A stretch of DNA of 64,000 bases from G963665005 sp963665005 (GTDB taxonomy: Bacteria > Bacillota > Clostridia > Christensenellales > SZUA-584), in contig CAXXTQ010000001.1 of assembly GCA_963665005.2 (NCBI GenBank), forward strand, positions 2,604,001-2,668,000. The letters are read 5' to 3'. Under the pieces are notes generated by a model. It saw only the letters and a list, made by a program, of their open reading frames with translations, was not told the DNA's origin and made no database searches. The stretch's first letter is position 1. Every line of letters begins with the position of its first letter. Below, piece after piece: positions 1-8,178 of this stretch. The position numbers and the translations under genes were made by a program.

Positions 1-1135
1 CCGCGCCTATTTTATTAGCATATTTTAACTGCGCTTTCATGCTTCTTCCCATGTGGTCGCATTCCGCTTTAATGCCCATTTGCCTAAAGCCGGCAGTTAT
101 TTCAAACCCTTTAATGCTTGCAGCGTTTCCGAGAGTACACACATAAATTTCGCAGCTGCTTTTCTCGGGCAATGCTATATTCTGCGATTCTAATACGAGC
201 AGCAGCCTTTCTATACCCATTCCAAAGCCCATGCCCGGCGTGGGCGGCCCGCCGATCTGCTCTACAAGCCCGTCATACCTTCCGCCTCCGCAGACAGTCC
301 CTTGTGCCCCTATGCCCGTTGCGATAATTTCAAAAACAGTCTTAGTATAATAATCGAGCCCGCGTACGATAAACGGATTTATCTCATAATTAATTTCTGC
401 GCTTTCGAGCCTTTTCTTTAACCCTTCGAAGTGCATTGAGCAATCTTCGCACAGAACTTCCAGCATTTTCGGAGCGCCGCTCACTATCGCCCTGCATTTT
501 TCTTCTTTGCAATCAAGCGTCCGCAAAGGATTGGTTTTCATTCTATCCTTACAGCTTTTGCACAGGCCACTCTGCTTTTCTTCCAAATAACCGACAAGCG
601 CCTTATTATAATCGGGGCGGCATTTCGGGCACCCTATACTGTTGATGTTCAGAGCAAGCCCTTTAATCCCGAGTTCATTCAGAACGGACAGCGCTATGCT
701 TATAACTTCTGCGTCTATAGACGGTTCGGCCGACCCAAACGCCTCTATGCCAAACTGATGATGCTCGCGCAAACGCCCTGCCTGCGGCCTCTCATACCGA
801 AAAACAGGCGTGGAGAGGTAATACATCTTTGTCGGCTGGGCAGCGGAATACAGGCTGTTTTCCACAAAACTTCTGACAACGCCCGCCGTGCCTTCCGGCT
901 TTAGCGTAATGCTGCGCTCGCCCTTGTCTAAAAACGTGTACATCTCTTTTTGCACTATATCGGTAGTATCTCCGACGCTGCGCAGGAATAATTCGGTATG
1001 TTCAAATACGGGAGTCCTGATCTCCCCGTAACCGAATACCTCGCAAATTCGCCTTATCTTCTCTTCAATATACTGCCATTTTCCGCTTTGCGAAGGCAAA
1101 ACATCTTTTGTGCCTTTCGGCGCTTTTGTCAGCAT
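1..1135 (-). CDS. hisS: Histidyl-tRNA synthetase, 3' end cut by window
   Basis: Charges tRNA-His with histidine in the cytoplasm. Reading the minus strand from the ATG at 1135 gives an open frame of about 378 codons running off the left window edge, so the C-terminal anticodon-binding end is missing. The N-terminus (MLTKAPKGTKDVLP), a class II motif 2 (FRYERPQAGR), the HisRS signature RGLDYYTKTVFE and the motif 3 region (GMGFGMGIERLLL) are all visible. An AGAGGTG ribosome binding site sits five bases before the ATG. An ATG at 1139 in another frame is rejected because it does not give the HisRS N-terminus. A T-box leader and its own promoter precede the gene. Identity is very secure. Confidence 0.97.
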   Translation of the reverse strand, partial: MLTKAPKGTKDVLPSQSGKWQYIEEKIRRICEVFGYGEIRTPVFEHTELFLRSVGDTTDIVQKEMYTFLDKGERSITLKPEGTAGVVRSFVENSLYSAAQPTKMYYLSTPVFRYERPQAGRLREHHQFGIEAFGSAEPSIDAEVISIALSVLNELGIKGLALNINSIGCPKCRPDYNKALVGYLEEKQSGLCKSCKDRMKTNPLRTLDCKEEKCRAIVSGAPKMLEVLCEDCSMHFEGLKKRLESAEINYEINPFIVRGLDYYTKTVFEIIATGIGAQGTVCGGGRYDGLVEQIGGPPTPGMGFGMGIERLLLVLESQNIALPEKSSCEIYVCTLGNAASIKGFEITAGFRQMGIKAECDHMGRSMKAQLKYANKIGA

Positions 1136-1164
1136 TCATACACCTCTGAAAATTTATTTTCTTT

Positions 1165-1364
1165 AAATAAAACGTCCCCATCAAAAATGACAGGGACGAG
1201 AATAACCCGCGGTACCACCCCAAATTCCCGGAATCCCGGGCACTTGAAACGTATTGTTTTGTAAAGAGGCTGTTACCGTTCCAAAAATATCTTCTTTCCG
1301 TTTTCAGTCTTATCGGAAAGTCCCTGCAAAGATAATTTGTTTTAAAACAGCGTCCTCTTCATGC
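1165..1364 (-). promoter_or_regulatory. T-box leader of hisS with intrinsic terminator
   Basis: On the minus strand the T-box core GGGTGGTACCGCGGG lies at 1220-1206. It is followed by a terminator hairpin (arms CGTCCCTG and TGGGGACG, 1198-1173) and a T-rich tail. Upstream, AAGAG..GCTGTT pairs with AACAGC..CTCTT to close a Stem I, with a CTTTCCG/CGGAAAG hairpin inside. By family knowledge, uncharged tRNA binding stabilises the antiterminator and lets hisS be transcribed. I could not place the specifier triplet with confidence; no clear CAC or CAU sits in an obvious specifier bulge. Confidence 0.9.
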
Positions 1365-1370
1365 AAGCTA

Positions 1371-1399
1371 ATTATACTCTTAACGTTCATATTTGTCTA
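1371..1399 (-). promoter_or_regulatory. Promoter of hisS T-box transcript
   Basis: Minus strand: -35 TAGACA (1399-1394), a 17-base spacer and a perfect -10 TATAAT (1376-1371). This predicts a start near 1364, just where the T-box Stem I begins. The -35 starts three bases below the ackA stop codon, so hisS is transcribed from the end of the ackA gene region. Confidence 0.75.
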
Positions 1400-1401
1400 T
1401 A

Positions 1402-2604
1402 TTATTTGCAAAGAGCGTATACTTCTTTGGCTATCGCCAATTCTTCATTTGTCGGAATACACCATATTTCGACCAAAGACTCGGGCGTCGAGAGCTTCAA
1501 CTCTTCACGGATATGGTTATTTACCTTATTTAATTCTTTATCAATATTCGCGCCGAGGAATCCAAGCCCTTCTACGCTCCATTCGCGTATCAAATAATCA
1601 TTCTCTCCAATACCCGCAGTTAAAACAATAGCGTCAAGGCCGCCCATAGCAGCAGCATACGCGCCTATAACCTTCTTTAAACGGTAACAGAAAACTTCAA
1701 GAGCGATAGTTGCACGCTCAACTCCTTTTTTAGAAGCTGCCCACAAATCTCTAAAATCGCTTGAAACTCCCGAAAGCCCCCAAACACCGCATTTTTTGTT
1801 CAAATAGCTTATTGTCTCGTCAAGGTTCATGCCCATTTTTTCCATAAGGTAAGGAACGATCGCCGGGTCTATATCGCCCGAGCGCGTGCCCATAACAAGC
1901 CCTTCAAGCGGTGTAAAGCCCATAGTCGTGTCGACAGATTTACCCCCGTCAACAGCGCATACGCTCGAACCGTTTCCGAGATGGCATGTGATTATCTTTA
2001 AATCTTCTATGTTTTTGCCGACAACTTCGGCATATTTATATGCTACATATTTATGCGATGTGCCGTGAAAACCGTAACGGCGAACACGGTATTTTTCGTA
2101 GGCTTCGTAAGAAAGGCCGTAAAGATAAGCATTCCTTTTCATAGATTGATGAAAAGCTGTATCAAAAACGCCAACCATAGGTACGTTCGGCATTATCTTT
2201 TTGCACGCCATTATACCCATCAGGTTAGCAGGATTATGCAGCGGAGCAAGCTCTGTACATTCTTCTAAAGCGTCTATAACCTTATCGTCTATAATAACGC
2301 TACCAGAGAAAAATTCCGCTCCGTGGACAACTCTGTGCCCGACTGCCTTGATTTCGTCCATGCTCTGCAAAACGCCGTGCTCTTTATCGGTAAGCGCAGA
2401 CAGCATAAGCGCAATGGCATCAGTATGGTCTTTCATATTCTGCTTAATTGTAACATTCTCTTTACCTGTAGGTTTGTGTTTTAGCAAAGAGCCGTCTATT
2501 CCTATTCTTTCAGCTACACCCGAAGCCACAACTTCTGTGTTTGTCATTTTAATTAGCTGATATTTCAGCGATGAGCTTCCCGCATTAATTACAAGTATAT
2601 TCAT
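1402..2604 (-). CDS. ackA: Acetate kinase
   Basis: Converts acetyl phosphate and ADP to acetate and ATP, the substrate-level phosphorylation step of acetate fermentation. The 400-residue product has the family's usual length, opens with MNILVINAGSSSLKYQL (the kinase phosphate-binding signature) and contains VGVFDTAFHQSM and YGFHGTSHKYV, typical of AckA. It follows pta by nine bases on the same strand, so the two are almost certainly co-transcribed. No clear terminator lies between its stop and the hisS promoter immediately downstream. Confidence 0.97.
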   Translation of the reverse strand: MNILVINAGSSSLKYQLIKMTNTEVVASGVAERIGIDGSLLKHKPTGKENVTIKQNMKDHTDAIALMLSALTDKEHGVLQSMDEIKAVGHRVVHGAEFFSGSVIIDDKVIDALEECTELAPLHNPANLMGIMACKKIMPNVPMVGVFDTAFHQSMKRNAYLYGLSYEAYEKYRVRRYGFHGTSHKYVAYKYAEVVGKNIEDLKIITCHLGNGSSVCAVDGGKSVDTTMGFTPLEGLVMGTRSGDIDPAIVPYLMEKMGMNLDETISYLNKKCGVWGLSGVSSDFRDLWAASKKGVERATIALEVFCYRLKKVIGAYAAAMGGLDAIVLTAGIGENDYLIREWSVEGLGFLGANIDKELNKVNNHIREELKLSTPESLVEIWCIPTNEELAIAKEVYALCK

Positions 2605-2613
2605 TGTCCCCTC

Positions 2614-3603
2614 CTAATTTTGTGCCTGAACGGCAGTTATTGCTGCAACAGATACGATGTCTTCTACGCTGCAACCTCTTGAAAGATCGTTTACCGGAGC
2701 AGCCAGCCCCTGGGTTATTGGCCCTATTGCGTCCGCACCGGCAAGCCTCTGAACTAATTTATATCCAATATTGCCCGACTGCAGGTCAGGGAATATCAAA
2801 ACGTTAGCCTGTCCCGCTACCGGGCTTCCCGGGCTTTTTAACTGTCCGACTTTTTCTACAAGCGCCGCATCTGCCTGAAGCTCTCCGTCAACCAAAAGAT
2901 TTGGCGCCTGCTGTTTTACAATTTTAGTTGCTTCTTTAACTTTATCGGCAAATTCGTGCTTTGCGCTGCCTTTTGTAGAAAATGAAAGCATAGCGACTTT
3001 AGCCTCCATTCCGGTAAGCTGCTCTCCTGTCTTTGCAGTAGAAATCGCAATTGCCGCAAGCTCGCTTGCAGTCGGATTTGGATTTACAGCACAATCGCCG
3101 AACATTAATATTCCGTTGTGCCCAAAATCTTTAGTTTTTAATTCCATAATAAAGCAACTTGATACGACTGATATGCCGGGTGAAGTTTTGACTATTTGCA
3201 GTGCGGGCCTTAGCGTGTTTGCCGTGGTGTTTATTGCTCCTGCCACCATGCCATCTGCGTCGCCCATTTTTATCATCATACACGCATAGTACAGCGGGTC
3301 TGTTACAATCTTTTCTGCGTCTTGCTGCGTTACGCCTTTGTGTGCTCGAAGTTCATAAAATTTTGCTGCGTACTCATCCGTCTTTTTAGAATTCTTCGGG
3401 TCAATCACCGTCACGCCCGAGTAATCCAGTTTTTCAGAAAGTTTCTCGATTTCTTTTAGGTCTCCTAAGAGTATTACATCCGCGATTCCCTCTTTTGAAA
3501 TAATTTCTGCTGCCTTAATCGTTCTTTCTTCCGTCCCCTCAGGAAGCACTACTTTTTTTTTATCAGCGCTTGCCTTTGCTCTAATCTCGTCCATTAGCCC
3601 CAT
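2614..3603 (-). CDS. pta: Phosphate acetyltransferase
   Basis: Exchanges CoA for phosphate on acetyl-CoA to make acetyl phosphate for AckA. The product is a short Pta without the long N-terminal domain of the enterobacterial enzyme. It shows IEEI-type N-terminal sequence (MGLMDEIRAKA), KKKVVLPEGTEERT, ILMFGDCAVNPNP and SPGSPVAGQANVLIFPDL, characteristic of the PTA/PTB catalytic domain. The frame is open up to 3651, but the upstream codons do not resemble Pta, so I place the start at the ATG at 3603 (329 residues); an ATG at 3594 is also possible. The ribosome binding site is not clear-cut for either. Operon with ackA. Confidence 0.95.
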   Translation of the reverse strand: MGLMDEIRAKASADKKKVVLPEGTEERTIKAAEIISKEGIADVILLGDLKEIEKLSEKLDYSGVTVIDPKNSKKTDEYAAKFYELRAHKGVTQQDAEKIVTDPLYYACMMIKMGDADGMVAGAINTTANTLRPALQIVKTSPGISVVSSCFIMELKTKDFGHNGILMFGDCAVNPNPTASELAAIAISTAKTGEQLTGMEAKVAMLSFSTKGSAKHEFADKVKEATKIVKQQAPNLLVDGELQADAALVEKVGQLKSPGSPVAGQANVLIFPDLQSGNIGYKLVQRLAGADAIGPITQGLAAPVNDLSRGCSVEDIVSVAAITAVQAQN

Positions 3604-3726
3604 TTCTTCAACATTTCTCCCTTCAAAATTGCAAAATATATATCTAAACATTACGCCATTGTAGTGTTATAATAGTATCACTTGCCTATTATATATAATA
3701 TTGACGCTTTTGAAAAGGAGAAATTT

Positions 3727-4917
3727 ATGCGTATTTGCGGAATTATCGCTGAATATAATCCGTTTCACAACGGGCATGAAAAACACATACTATTATCGCG
3801 CGAAAAAACGGGTGCGGATTTAATAGTCTGCGTAATGAGCGGCAGCTTTGTTCAGCGCGGACAGCCTGCGATATTTGATAAATGGACAAGAGCCGCCTGT
3901 GCGGTCAAGTGCGGTGCGGACGCTGTTTTAGAGCTGCCTTTACTATATTCCCTTCAAAGCGCAGAAGGCTTTGCAGCAGGCGGCGCAGCTCTTCTTAACG
4001 TAATAGGCGCGCATGATATCAGCTTCGGGTGCGAAACGGACGACCTGCAAATGCTTAGCAGTATAGCAAAAAAACTTAGCCGCGAGACAAGAGCTTTTCG
4101 GCGTTCTTTAAAAGAATATCTTGAGCAGGGTTTAAGCTTTCCCGACGCTCGCAGCAAAGCGGCATTCCCCGACGCTCCCCCGCAAGCCGGTATGCCAAAT
4201 TCCATACTCGCGATAGAGTATTTGAAGGCTATAAACAGGCAGCGCTCAAAACTTGTGCCCTGCGCTGTAAAACGAATCGGCGAGGCTTACCATTCTGTAG
4301 ATACTTCCACGTTATTTTCCAGCGCTACGGCAATTCGCCGGGCGTTTGCGGATAACAACCTTGAAACCGCCTATAATTCAATGCCCAAAGCCGCAAAAGA
4401 GTATATATCATTACAGCTATCAAATGGCCTGATACCCGTTTCCCCCGCTTGTTTTGACAAAGAATTGCTTTACCGCTTAAGGCTTGGCGGTACTGCCTAT
4501 ATAAAAACGCTGCACGAAGTAACGGAAGGCCTCGAAAACCGAATCTTTGAAGCGGCTAAAGTGTGCAATACAACAGAAGAGTTGATAGATAAAATCAAAA
4601 CCAAGCGCTATACTTACACACGCATCTCGCGCATACTAGCCTATGCTCTGCTCGGAATCACCAGAGATATGGTTAAAAAACATAACCGCCGGAAAATCAG
4701 CCACGCAAGAGTTCTCGGAGTGAAAAATCCCGAGGTTTTGTCAGTATTGTCAAAAACATGCCGCGTACCCATAATCACGGGCGCCGCGTCTTCGCCGTAT
4801 TCGCCTGTTGATATCGCTTCGACAGACATTTACGCGCTGAGCCAGAAAACCGCGCCTTTTAACTCTGCTTCGCGCGACTTTACACAAAAACTTTTCATCG
4901 AAGAAAAAAATGAATAA
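3727..4917 (+). CDS. tmcAL: tRNA(Met) cytidine acetate ligase
   Basis: A member of the YlbM/TmcAL family, which uses acetate and ATP to make N4-acetylcytidine at the wobble position of elongator tRNA-Met. The product begins MRICGIIAEYNPFHNGHEKH, with the nucleotidyltransferase HxGH motif as HNGH at residues 14-17, and continues with MSGSFVQRGQPAIFDKW and ELPLLYSLQSAEGFA, both family hallmarks. The start at 3727 is chosen for AAGGAG six bases upstream; an in-frame extension to 3682 lacks this. It is divergent from pta-ackA and upstream of ylbJ. The 396-residue length is normal. Confidence 0.93.
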   Translation: MRICGIIAEYNPFHNGHEKHILLSREKTGADLIVCVMSGSFVQRGQPAIFDKWTRAACAVKCGADAVLELPLLYSLQSAEGFAAGGAALLNVIGAHDISFGCETDDLQMLSSIAKKLSRETRAFRRSLKEYLEQGLSFPDARSKAAFPDAPPQAGMPNSILAIEYLKAINRQRSKLVPCAVKRIGEAYHSVDTSTLFSSATAIRRAFADNNLETAYNSMPKAAKEYISLQLSNGLIPVSPACFDKELLYRLRLGGTAYIKTLHEVTEGLENRIFEAAKVCNTTEELIDKIKTKRYTYTRISRILAYALLGITRDMVKKHNRRKISHARVLGVKNPEVLSVLSKTCRVPIITGAASSPYSPVDIASTDIYALSQKTAPFNSASRDFTQKLFIEEKNE

Positions 4918-4985
4918 ACGCTTTCCGGCTAAATCATATGCCGTTTCTTATTTTAATATAAATAAGAAATAAAGGCTGTGATACT

Positions 4986-6143
4986 TTGAAAAAAATCATT
5001 ATGACAGCCATAGTTTTAGCTATGGCCGTTATGCTGTTAATATACCCAGAAGAATGCCTTCGCGGGGCTAAAAACGGCCTCGATGTCTGGTTTGGTTCCG
5101 TGCTGCCATCGCTTCTGCCTTTTATGGCGGCTTCTTTTATACTGCTCGAAACGGGCATAGTTCGGCTGATATCGCACATTTTTGAGCCCTTAACACGCTT
5201 TTTGTTTGCCGCCCCGGGGCAAAGCGCATATGTCTTTTTAGCGTCCGCGTTCTCTGGATATCCCGTGGGCGCAAAGCTTGCGGGCGAGCTTTATAAAAAA
5301 GGCCGTATATCCGAACACGACGCTCAGAAAATTGTCCGTTTTACAAGCGTTTCGGGCCCCGTGTTTATTACGGGGGCTGTCGCCGCAGGTATGCTTGGGC
5401 TTGCCGAAACGGGAATATATCTGGCGGCGGCACATTATTTGTCGGCTATATTGGTCGGAATAATATTCGGAATTTTCCGGCGGAAAGAAAAAAGCATAAG
5501 AAGCGATTGCGTTACTTTAAGGCAGGCTTTACAGCATTTTAAAAATGACATCGCGGATTGCCGGCCTTTCGGAGAAATTTTAGCCCTAAGCATAGAAAAA
5601 GCGTTGGATACTCTGCTCAAAATCGGCGGCTTTATAATTTTCTTCTCTGTTATTACAGAGATACTGTCCGCCTGCGGAATTATTGATATCGTCACGATAC
5701 TTTTTTCTCCCATAAACCATATCATGCCGCCCGAAAGCGCAAAAGCCATGCTTTACGGCGGAATCGAGATGGCAACAGGATGCGCAAGAAGCTCGCCTTT
5801 ACCCATAAACCTGTCCCAAAAGCTCTGTATAATATCTTTTATAATCGCGTTTGGCGGCGCAAGCATACATATGCAGACAAGAGCAGTCTGCCGCGCCTGC
5901 AAGCTTGCTCCGAAAAACTTTTTTCTCGCCAAAAGCCTTCAGGCTCTTTTCGCGTACCTGCTTTGCGGCCTTTTTATCACTCTGTTCCCTTTGTCGGTAT
6001 CCGTTTCCAATATAATAATTGACACAAAAACAACCGCGTACTGCGGCGCAGCATTCGCGGCTGTATCAATTATCATATTATTCTTAATTAAACTTTACCA
6101 AAAAAAACGAAAATCAATCCTTACGTTTACTCGAAAGCTGTGA
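4986..6143 (+). CDS. ylbJ: Sporulation integral membrane protein YlbJ (SpoVV-like)
   Basis: An integral membrane protein of the YlbJ/SpoVV family, which in Bacillus sits in the mother-cell-derived spore membrane and is needed for dipicolinic acid movement into the spore. The product has many hydrophobic segments and the family sequences GLDVWFGSVLPSLLPFM, SGYPVGAKLAGELYKKG and GGIEMATGCA. The start appears to be TTG at 4986, giving a short basic N-terminus before the first membrane segment; the ATG at 5001 is the alternative and has no better ribosome binding site. It follows tmcAL by 68 bases on the same strand. Its 3' end overlaps the convergent coiled-coil gene by 30 bases. Implies a spore former. 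Confidence 0.9.
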   Translation: MKKIIMTAIVLAMAVMLLIYPEECLRGAKNGLDVWFGSVLPSLLPFMAASFILLETGIVRLISHIFEPLTRFLFAAPGQSAYVFLASAFSGYPVGAKLAGELYKKGRISEHDAQKIVRFTSVSGPVFITGAVAAGMLGLAETGIYLAAAHYLSAILVGIIFGIFRRKEKSIRSDCVTLRQALQHFKNDIADCRPFGEILALSIEKALDTLLKIGGFIIFFSVITEILSACGIIDIVTILFSPINHIMPPESAKAMLYGGIEMATGCARSSPLPINLSQKLCIISFIIAFGGASIHMQTRAVCRACKLAPKNFFLAKSLQALFAYLLCGLFITLFPLSVSVSNIIIDTKTTAYCGAAFAAVSIIILFLIKLYQKKRKSILTFTRKL

Positions 6144-6599
6144 GCGGTTTTTGCGTATAACCTTAAGATAATCACCCAAATACATCTCGAGCTCTTCGAG
6201 TATACCGTCCGCATACTCTTTCGCGCCGAGCGTTATCTCTTTTGCGTTGCTTTCAGCCATATCCATAAGCTCTTTCGCCTTCGCCTGCGCATCCTGAACC
6301 ACTTGATTTTCCGAAACCCTTGTCTGAAGTTCGTCTTCCGCGCTCGCGATTATTGAGGCGGCCTCGGCTTTAGCGGCAGAAACACTGGCTTCAGCTTCAG
6401 CTTTAGCATTTGCAGTAATTTTTTCTTTTTCGCTTAAAAGTGATTTTGCCTGTTGAATTTCTTCGGGGACCGCTTTTTTAAGATCTTCGACTATCTCCAA
6501 AAAGATATCTGCATCTACCGATTTTTTACCCGAGAAAACAGCTTTCGGGCTGTTCTCCAGCTCTTCTTTTAATTCATCCAGCAGCTCAAAAAACTTCAT
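6114..6599 (-). CDS. Coiled-coil protein downstream of coaD, function unknown
   Basis: A 161-residue soluble protein rich in Ala, Glu and Lys. Residues about 40-130 form a nearly continuous predicted coiled coil (AKAEAEASVSAAKAEAAS and similar), superficially like ATP synthase subunit b. It lacks the membrane anchor of that subunit and is not in an atp operon. Its ATG overlaps the coaD stop as ATGA, showing translational coupling with the rsmD-coaD group. The basic C-terminus (SQLSSKRKD) overlaps the end of ylbJ convergently. A scaffold or DivIVA-like role is only a guess. Confidence 0.8.
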   Translation of the reverse strand: MKFFELLDELKEELENSPKAVFSGKKSVDADIFLEIVEDLKKAVPEEIQQAKSLLSEKEKITANAKAEAEASVSAAKAEAASIIASAEDELQTRVSENQVVQDAQAKAKELMDMAESNAKEITLGAKEYADGILEELEMYLGDYLKVIRKNRSQLSSKRKD

Positions 6600-7084
6600 A
6601 ATATCACCTTATCAAAATATTTTTTCACATCTTGTGCGATTTCTTTCGGAACAAGCCCGGTTATATCTCCGCCGTGAGATGCAATCTCTTTTACCATGCT
6701 AGAGCTTAAGAAAGAATGGCTGATATCTGTCATCAGAAAAATCGTCTCCATATTCTTTGCAAGTTTGGCGTTCATAGCCGCCGACTGAAACTCGTATTCA
6801 AAATCAGAGATCGCCCTAAGGCCTCTGATAATAAGGTTGGCGTCAAGCTTTTTCATATAATCAACAAGCAGTCCCGAAAAGCTGTCGACAGTAATCGACG
6901 GCAAATGTACAGTGCTTTTTCTGATAAATTCCATTCGCTTTTCTATTGAAAAAGCAGGCTTTTTGTTTTTGTTGACAAGAACGGCGACGGTGACCTTATC
7001 AAACAAAGCAGCCGCGCGTTCAATGATATCTAGATGTCCGGAAGTTATCGGATCGAAGCTTCCGGGATAAACACATTTAATCAA
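6596..7084 (-). CDS. coaD: Phosphopantetheine adenylyltransferase
   Basis: Transfers AMP from ATP to 4'-phosphopantetheine, the penultimate step of coenzyme A synthesis. The protein starts IKCVYPGSFDPITSGHLDII with the nucleotidyltransferase motif TSGH and contains IIRGLRAISDFEYEFQ and FLMTDISHSFLSSS, all CoaD signatures. The open frame extends to 7174, but those residues are not CoaD-like and lie inside rsmD. I therefore use the TTG at 7084, one base after the rsmD stop codon, giving 162 residues, the usual family length. Coupled to the coiled-coil gene downstream. Confidence 0.95.
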   Translation of the reverse strand: MIKCVYPGSFDPITSGHLDIIERAAALFDKVTVAVLVNKNKKPAFSIEKRMEFIRKSTVHLPSITVDSFSGLLVDYMKKLDANLIIRGLRAISDFEYEFQSAAMNAKLAKNMETIFLMTDISHSFLSSSMVKEIASHGGDITGLVPKEIAQDVKKYFDKVIL

Positions 7085-7085
7085 A

Positions 7086-7625
7086 TTAGTCTTTATACAC
7101 CAAAAACCACAGCGAAATATCGCCATAGTCCTTTCTTTTAGTAAAATTATACTCTTTAGGTAATAAAAAATCAAATTTTCGGCGGCATTCCATAATTACC
7201 CTGCAGCCTTTTTGCAGTATACCGTTTTCGTGCGCCGTTATCAATACCTTTTCATAAAGCCCTTCGTCATACGGCGGATCCAAAAAAAACATATCGTATT
7301 TTTCGAGTCTTGGCATAACCTTCAGCGCATCGCCTCTGTATATTTCATAATTATCGTCCCGGGCAATATTTTTTAAGTTGTCTTTCAGCACAGCCAGGCA
7401 CTGCGGGTTTTTCTCTATAAAATCTACGTGCTCCGCTCCCCGGCTTAGCGCTTCTATTCCAAGCGCACCGCTTCCCGCAAAAGCGTCCAGTACGCGCGCC
7501 CCTGCGATTTCAAACTGTACAGCGCCGAACATAGCCTCTTTAACCTTATCGGTTGTCGGCCGGGCTACGCTGCCTTTCGGGGCGGCTAAACGCCTTCCCT
7601 TATACCGGCCCGCTATAACGCGCAT
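7086..7625 (-). CDS. rsmD: 16S rRNA (guanine-966 N2) methyltransferase RsmD
   Basis: A SAM-dependent methyltransferase that modifies 16S rRNA G966. Residues 1-20 (MRVIAGRYKGRRLAAPKG) match the RsmD start. The SAM-binding loop LDAFAGSGALGIEALSRGA and the catalytic FLDPPYDEG (a DPPY motif for exocyclic amine methylation) are present. At 179 residues it is the normal size. Its start overlaps the end of the cyclo-ligase gene by 13 bases and its end abuts coaD, which repeats the conserved rsmD-coaD pairing of Firmicutes (ylbH-ylbI). Confidence 0.95.
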   Translation of the reverse strand: MRVIAGRYKGRRLAAPKGSVARPTTDKVKEAMFGAVQFEIAGARVLDAFAGSGALGIEALSRGAEHVDFIEKNPQCLAVLKDNLKNIARDDNYEIYRGDALKVMPRLEKYDMFFLDPPYDEGLYEKVLITAHENGILQKGCRVIMECRRKFDFLLPKEYNFTKRKDYGDISLWFLVYKD

Positions 7626-8176
7626 TTCACCGCGCCCAATATTCTGTCCTGCGTTACAACCATATCCATAGGCACATCAAAATCATGTGCCTTTATATCG
7701 TCGATTATATGGCTTTCGAAGCAAACGCCTACTTTTACCGCATTAACTTGCTTTAAAAAACGGTCATAATAACCGCCGCCAAATCCTATTCGGTGAAGAT
7801 TTTTATCAAACACGATTCCTGGAACAATAATAACATCGGGATTGTATTCGCTTTTATAGACTCCCGCCGGTTCCATTATACCGTATTTATTCTTTTTCAT
7901 TTTAGATTCTTCGCTATAATCTACAGCTATCATTTTGCTCTTTTCCAAAACTTTTGGCAGCAAAACTTTCTTCTTGCTTTCAATACACTTGCGAATAAAA
8001 ATTTTTAAATCGGGCTCATTCATATGCGGCCAAAACGCCATAACACACGAAGCATTTTTCACACATTCCAATTCGAGCAGCCTGTCTGTTATCCTGCCGC
8101 TGAAAAGAGCTATATCTTTTTTGTTTGTCTTAAATCTTTTTTGGAGCGCAGCCTGCCTGTGCCTTTTTTTAAGCAT
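7613..8176 (-). CDS. 5-formyltetrahydrofolate cyclo-ligase
   Basis: Converts 5-formyl-THF to 5,10-methenyl-THF using ATP, salvaging folate. The 187-residue product shows the family C-terminal signature VPGIVFDKNLHRIGFGGGYYDRFL and an internal MAFWPHMNEPDL. It starts two bases after the alr stop and overlaps rsmD, so it belongs to the same transcription unit. Orthologues carry the names YgfA, FthC or MTHFS. Confidence 0.93.
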   Translation of the reverse strand: MLKKRHRQAALQKRFKTNKKDIALFSGRITDRLLELECVKNASCVMAFWPHMNEPDLKIFIRKCIESKKKVLLPKVLEKSKMIAVDYSEESKMKKNKYGIMEPAGVYKSEYNPDVIIVPGIVFDKNLHRIGFGGGYYDRFLKQVNAVKVGVCFESHIIDDIKAHDFDVPMDMVVTQDRILGAVKCAL

Positions 8177-8178
8177 TA

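Noticed and set aside
1270..1364. Assigning a His specifier codon in the hisS T-box
   Set aside because: No CAC or CAU falls in a convincing specifier bulge in my hand fold, so I leave it unassigned.
6114..6599. ATP synthase subunit b
   Set aside because: Similarity is only coiled-coil composition; no membrane anchor and no other atp genes.
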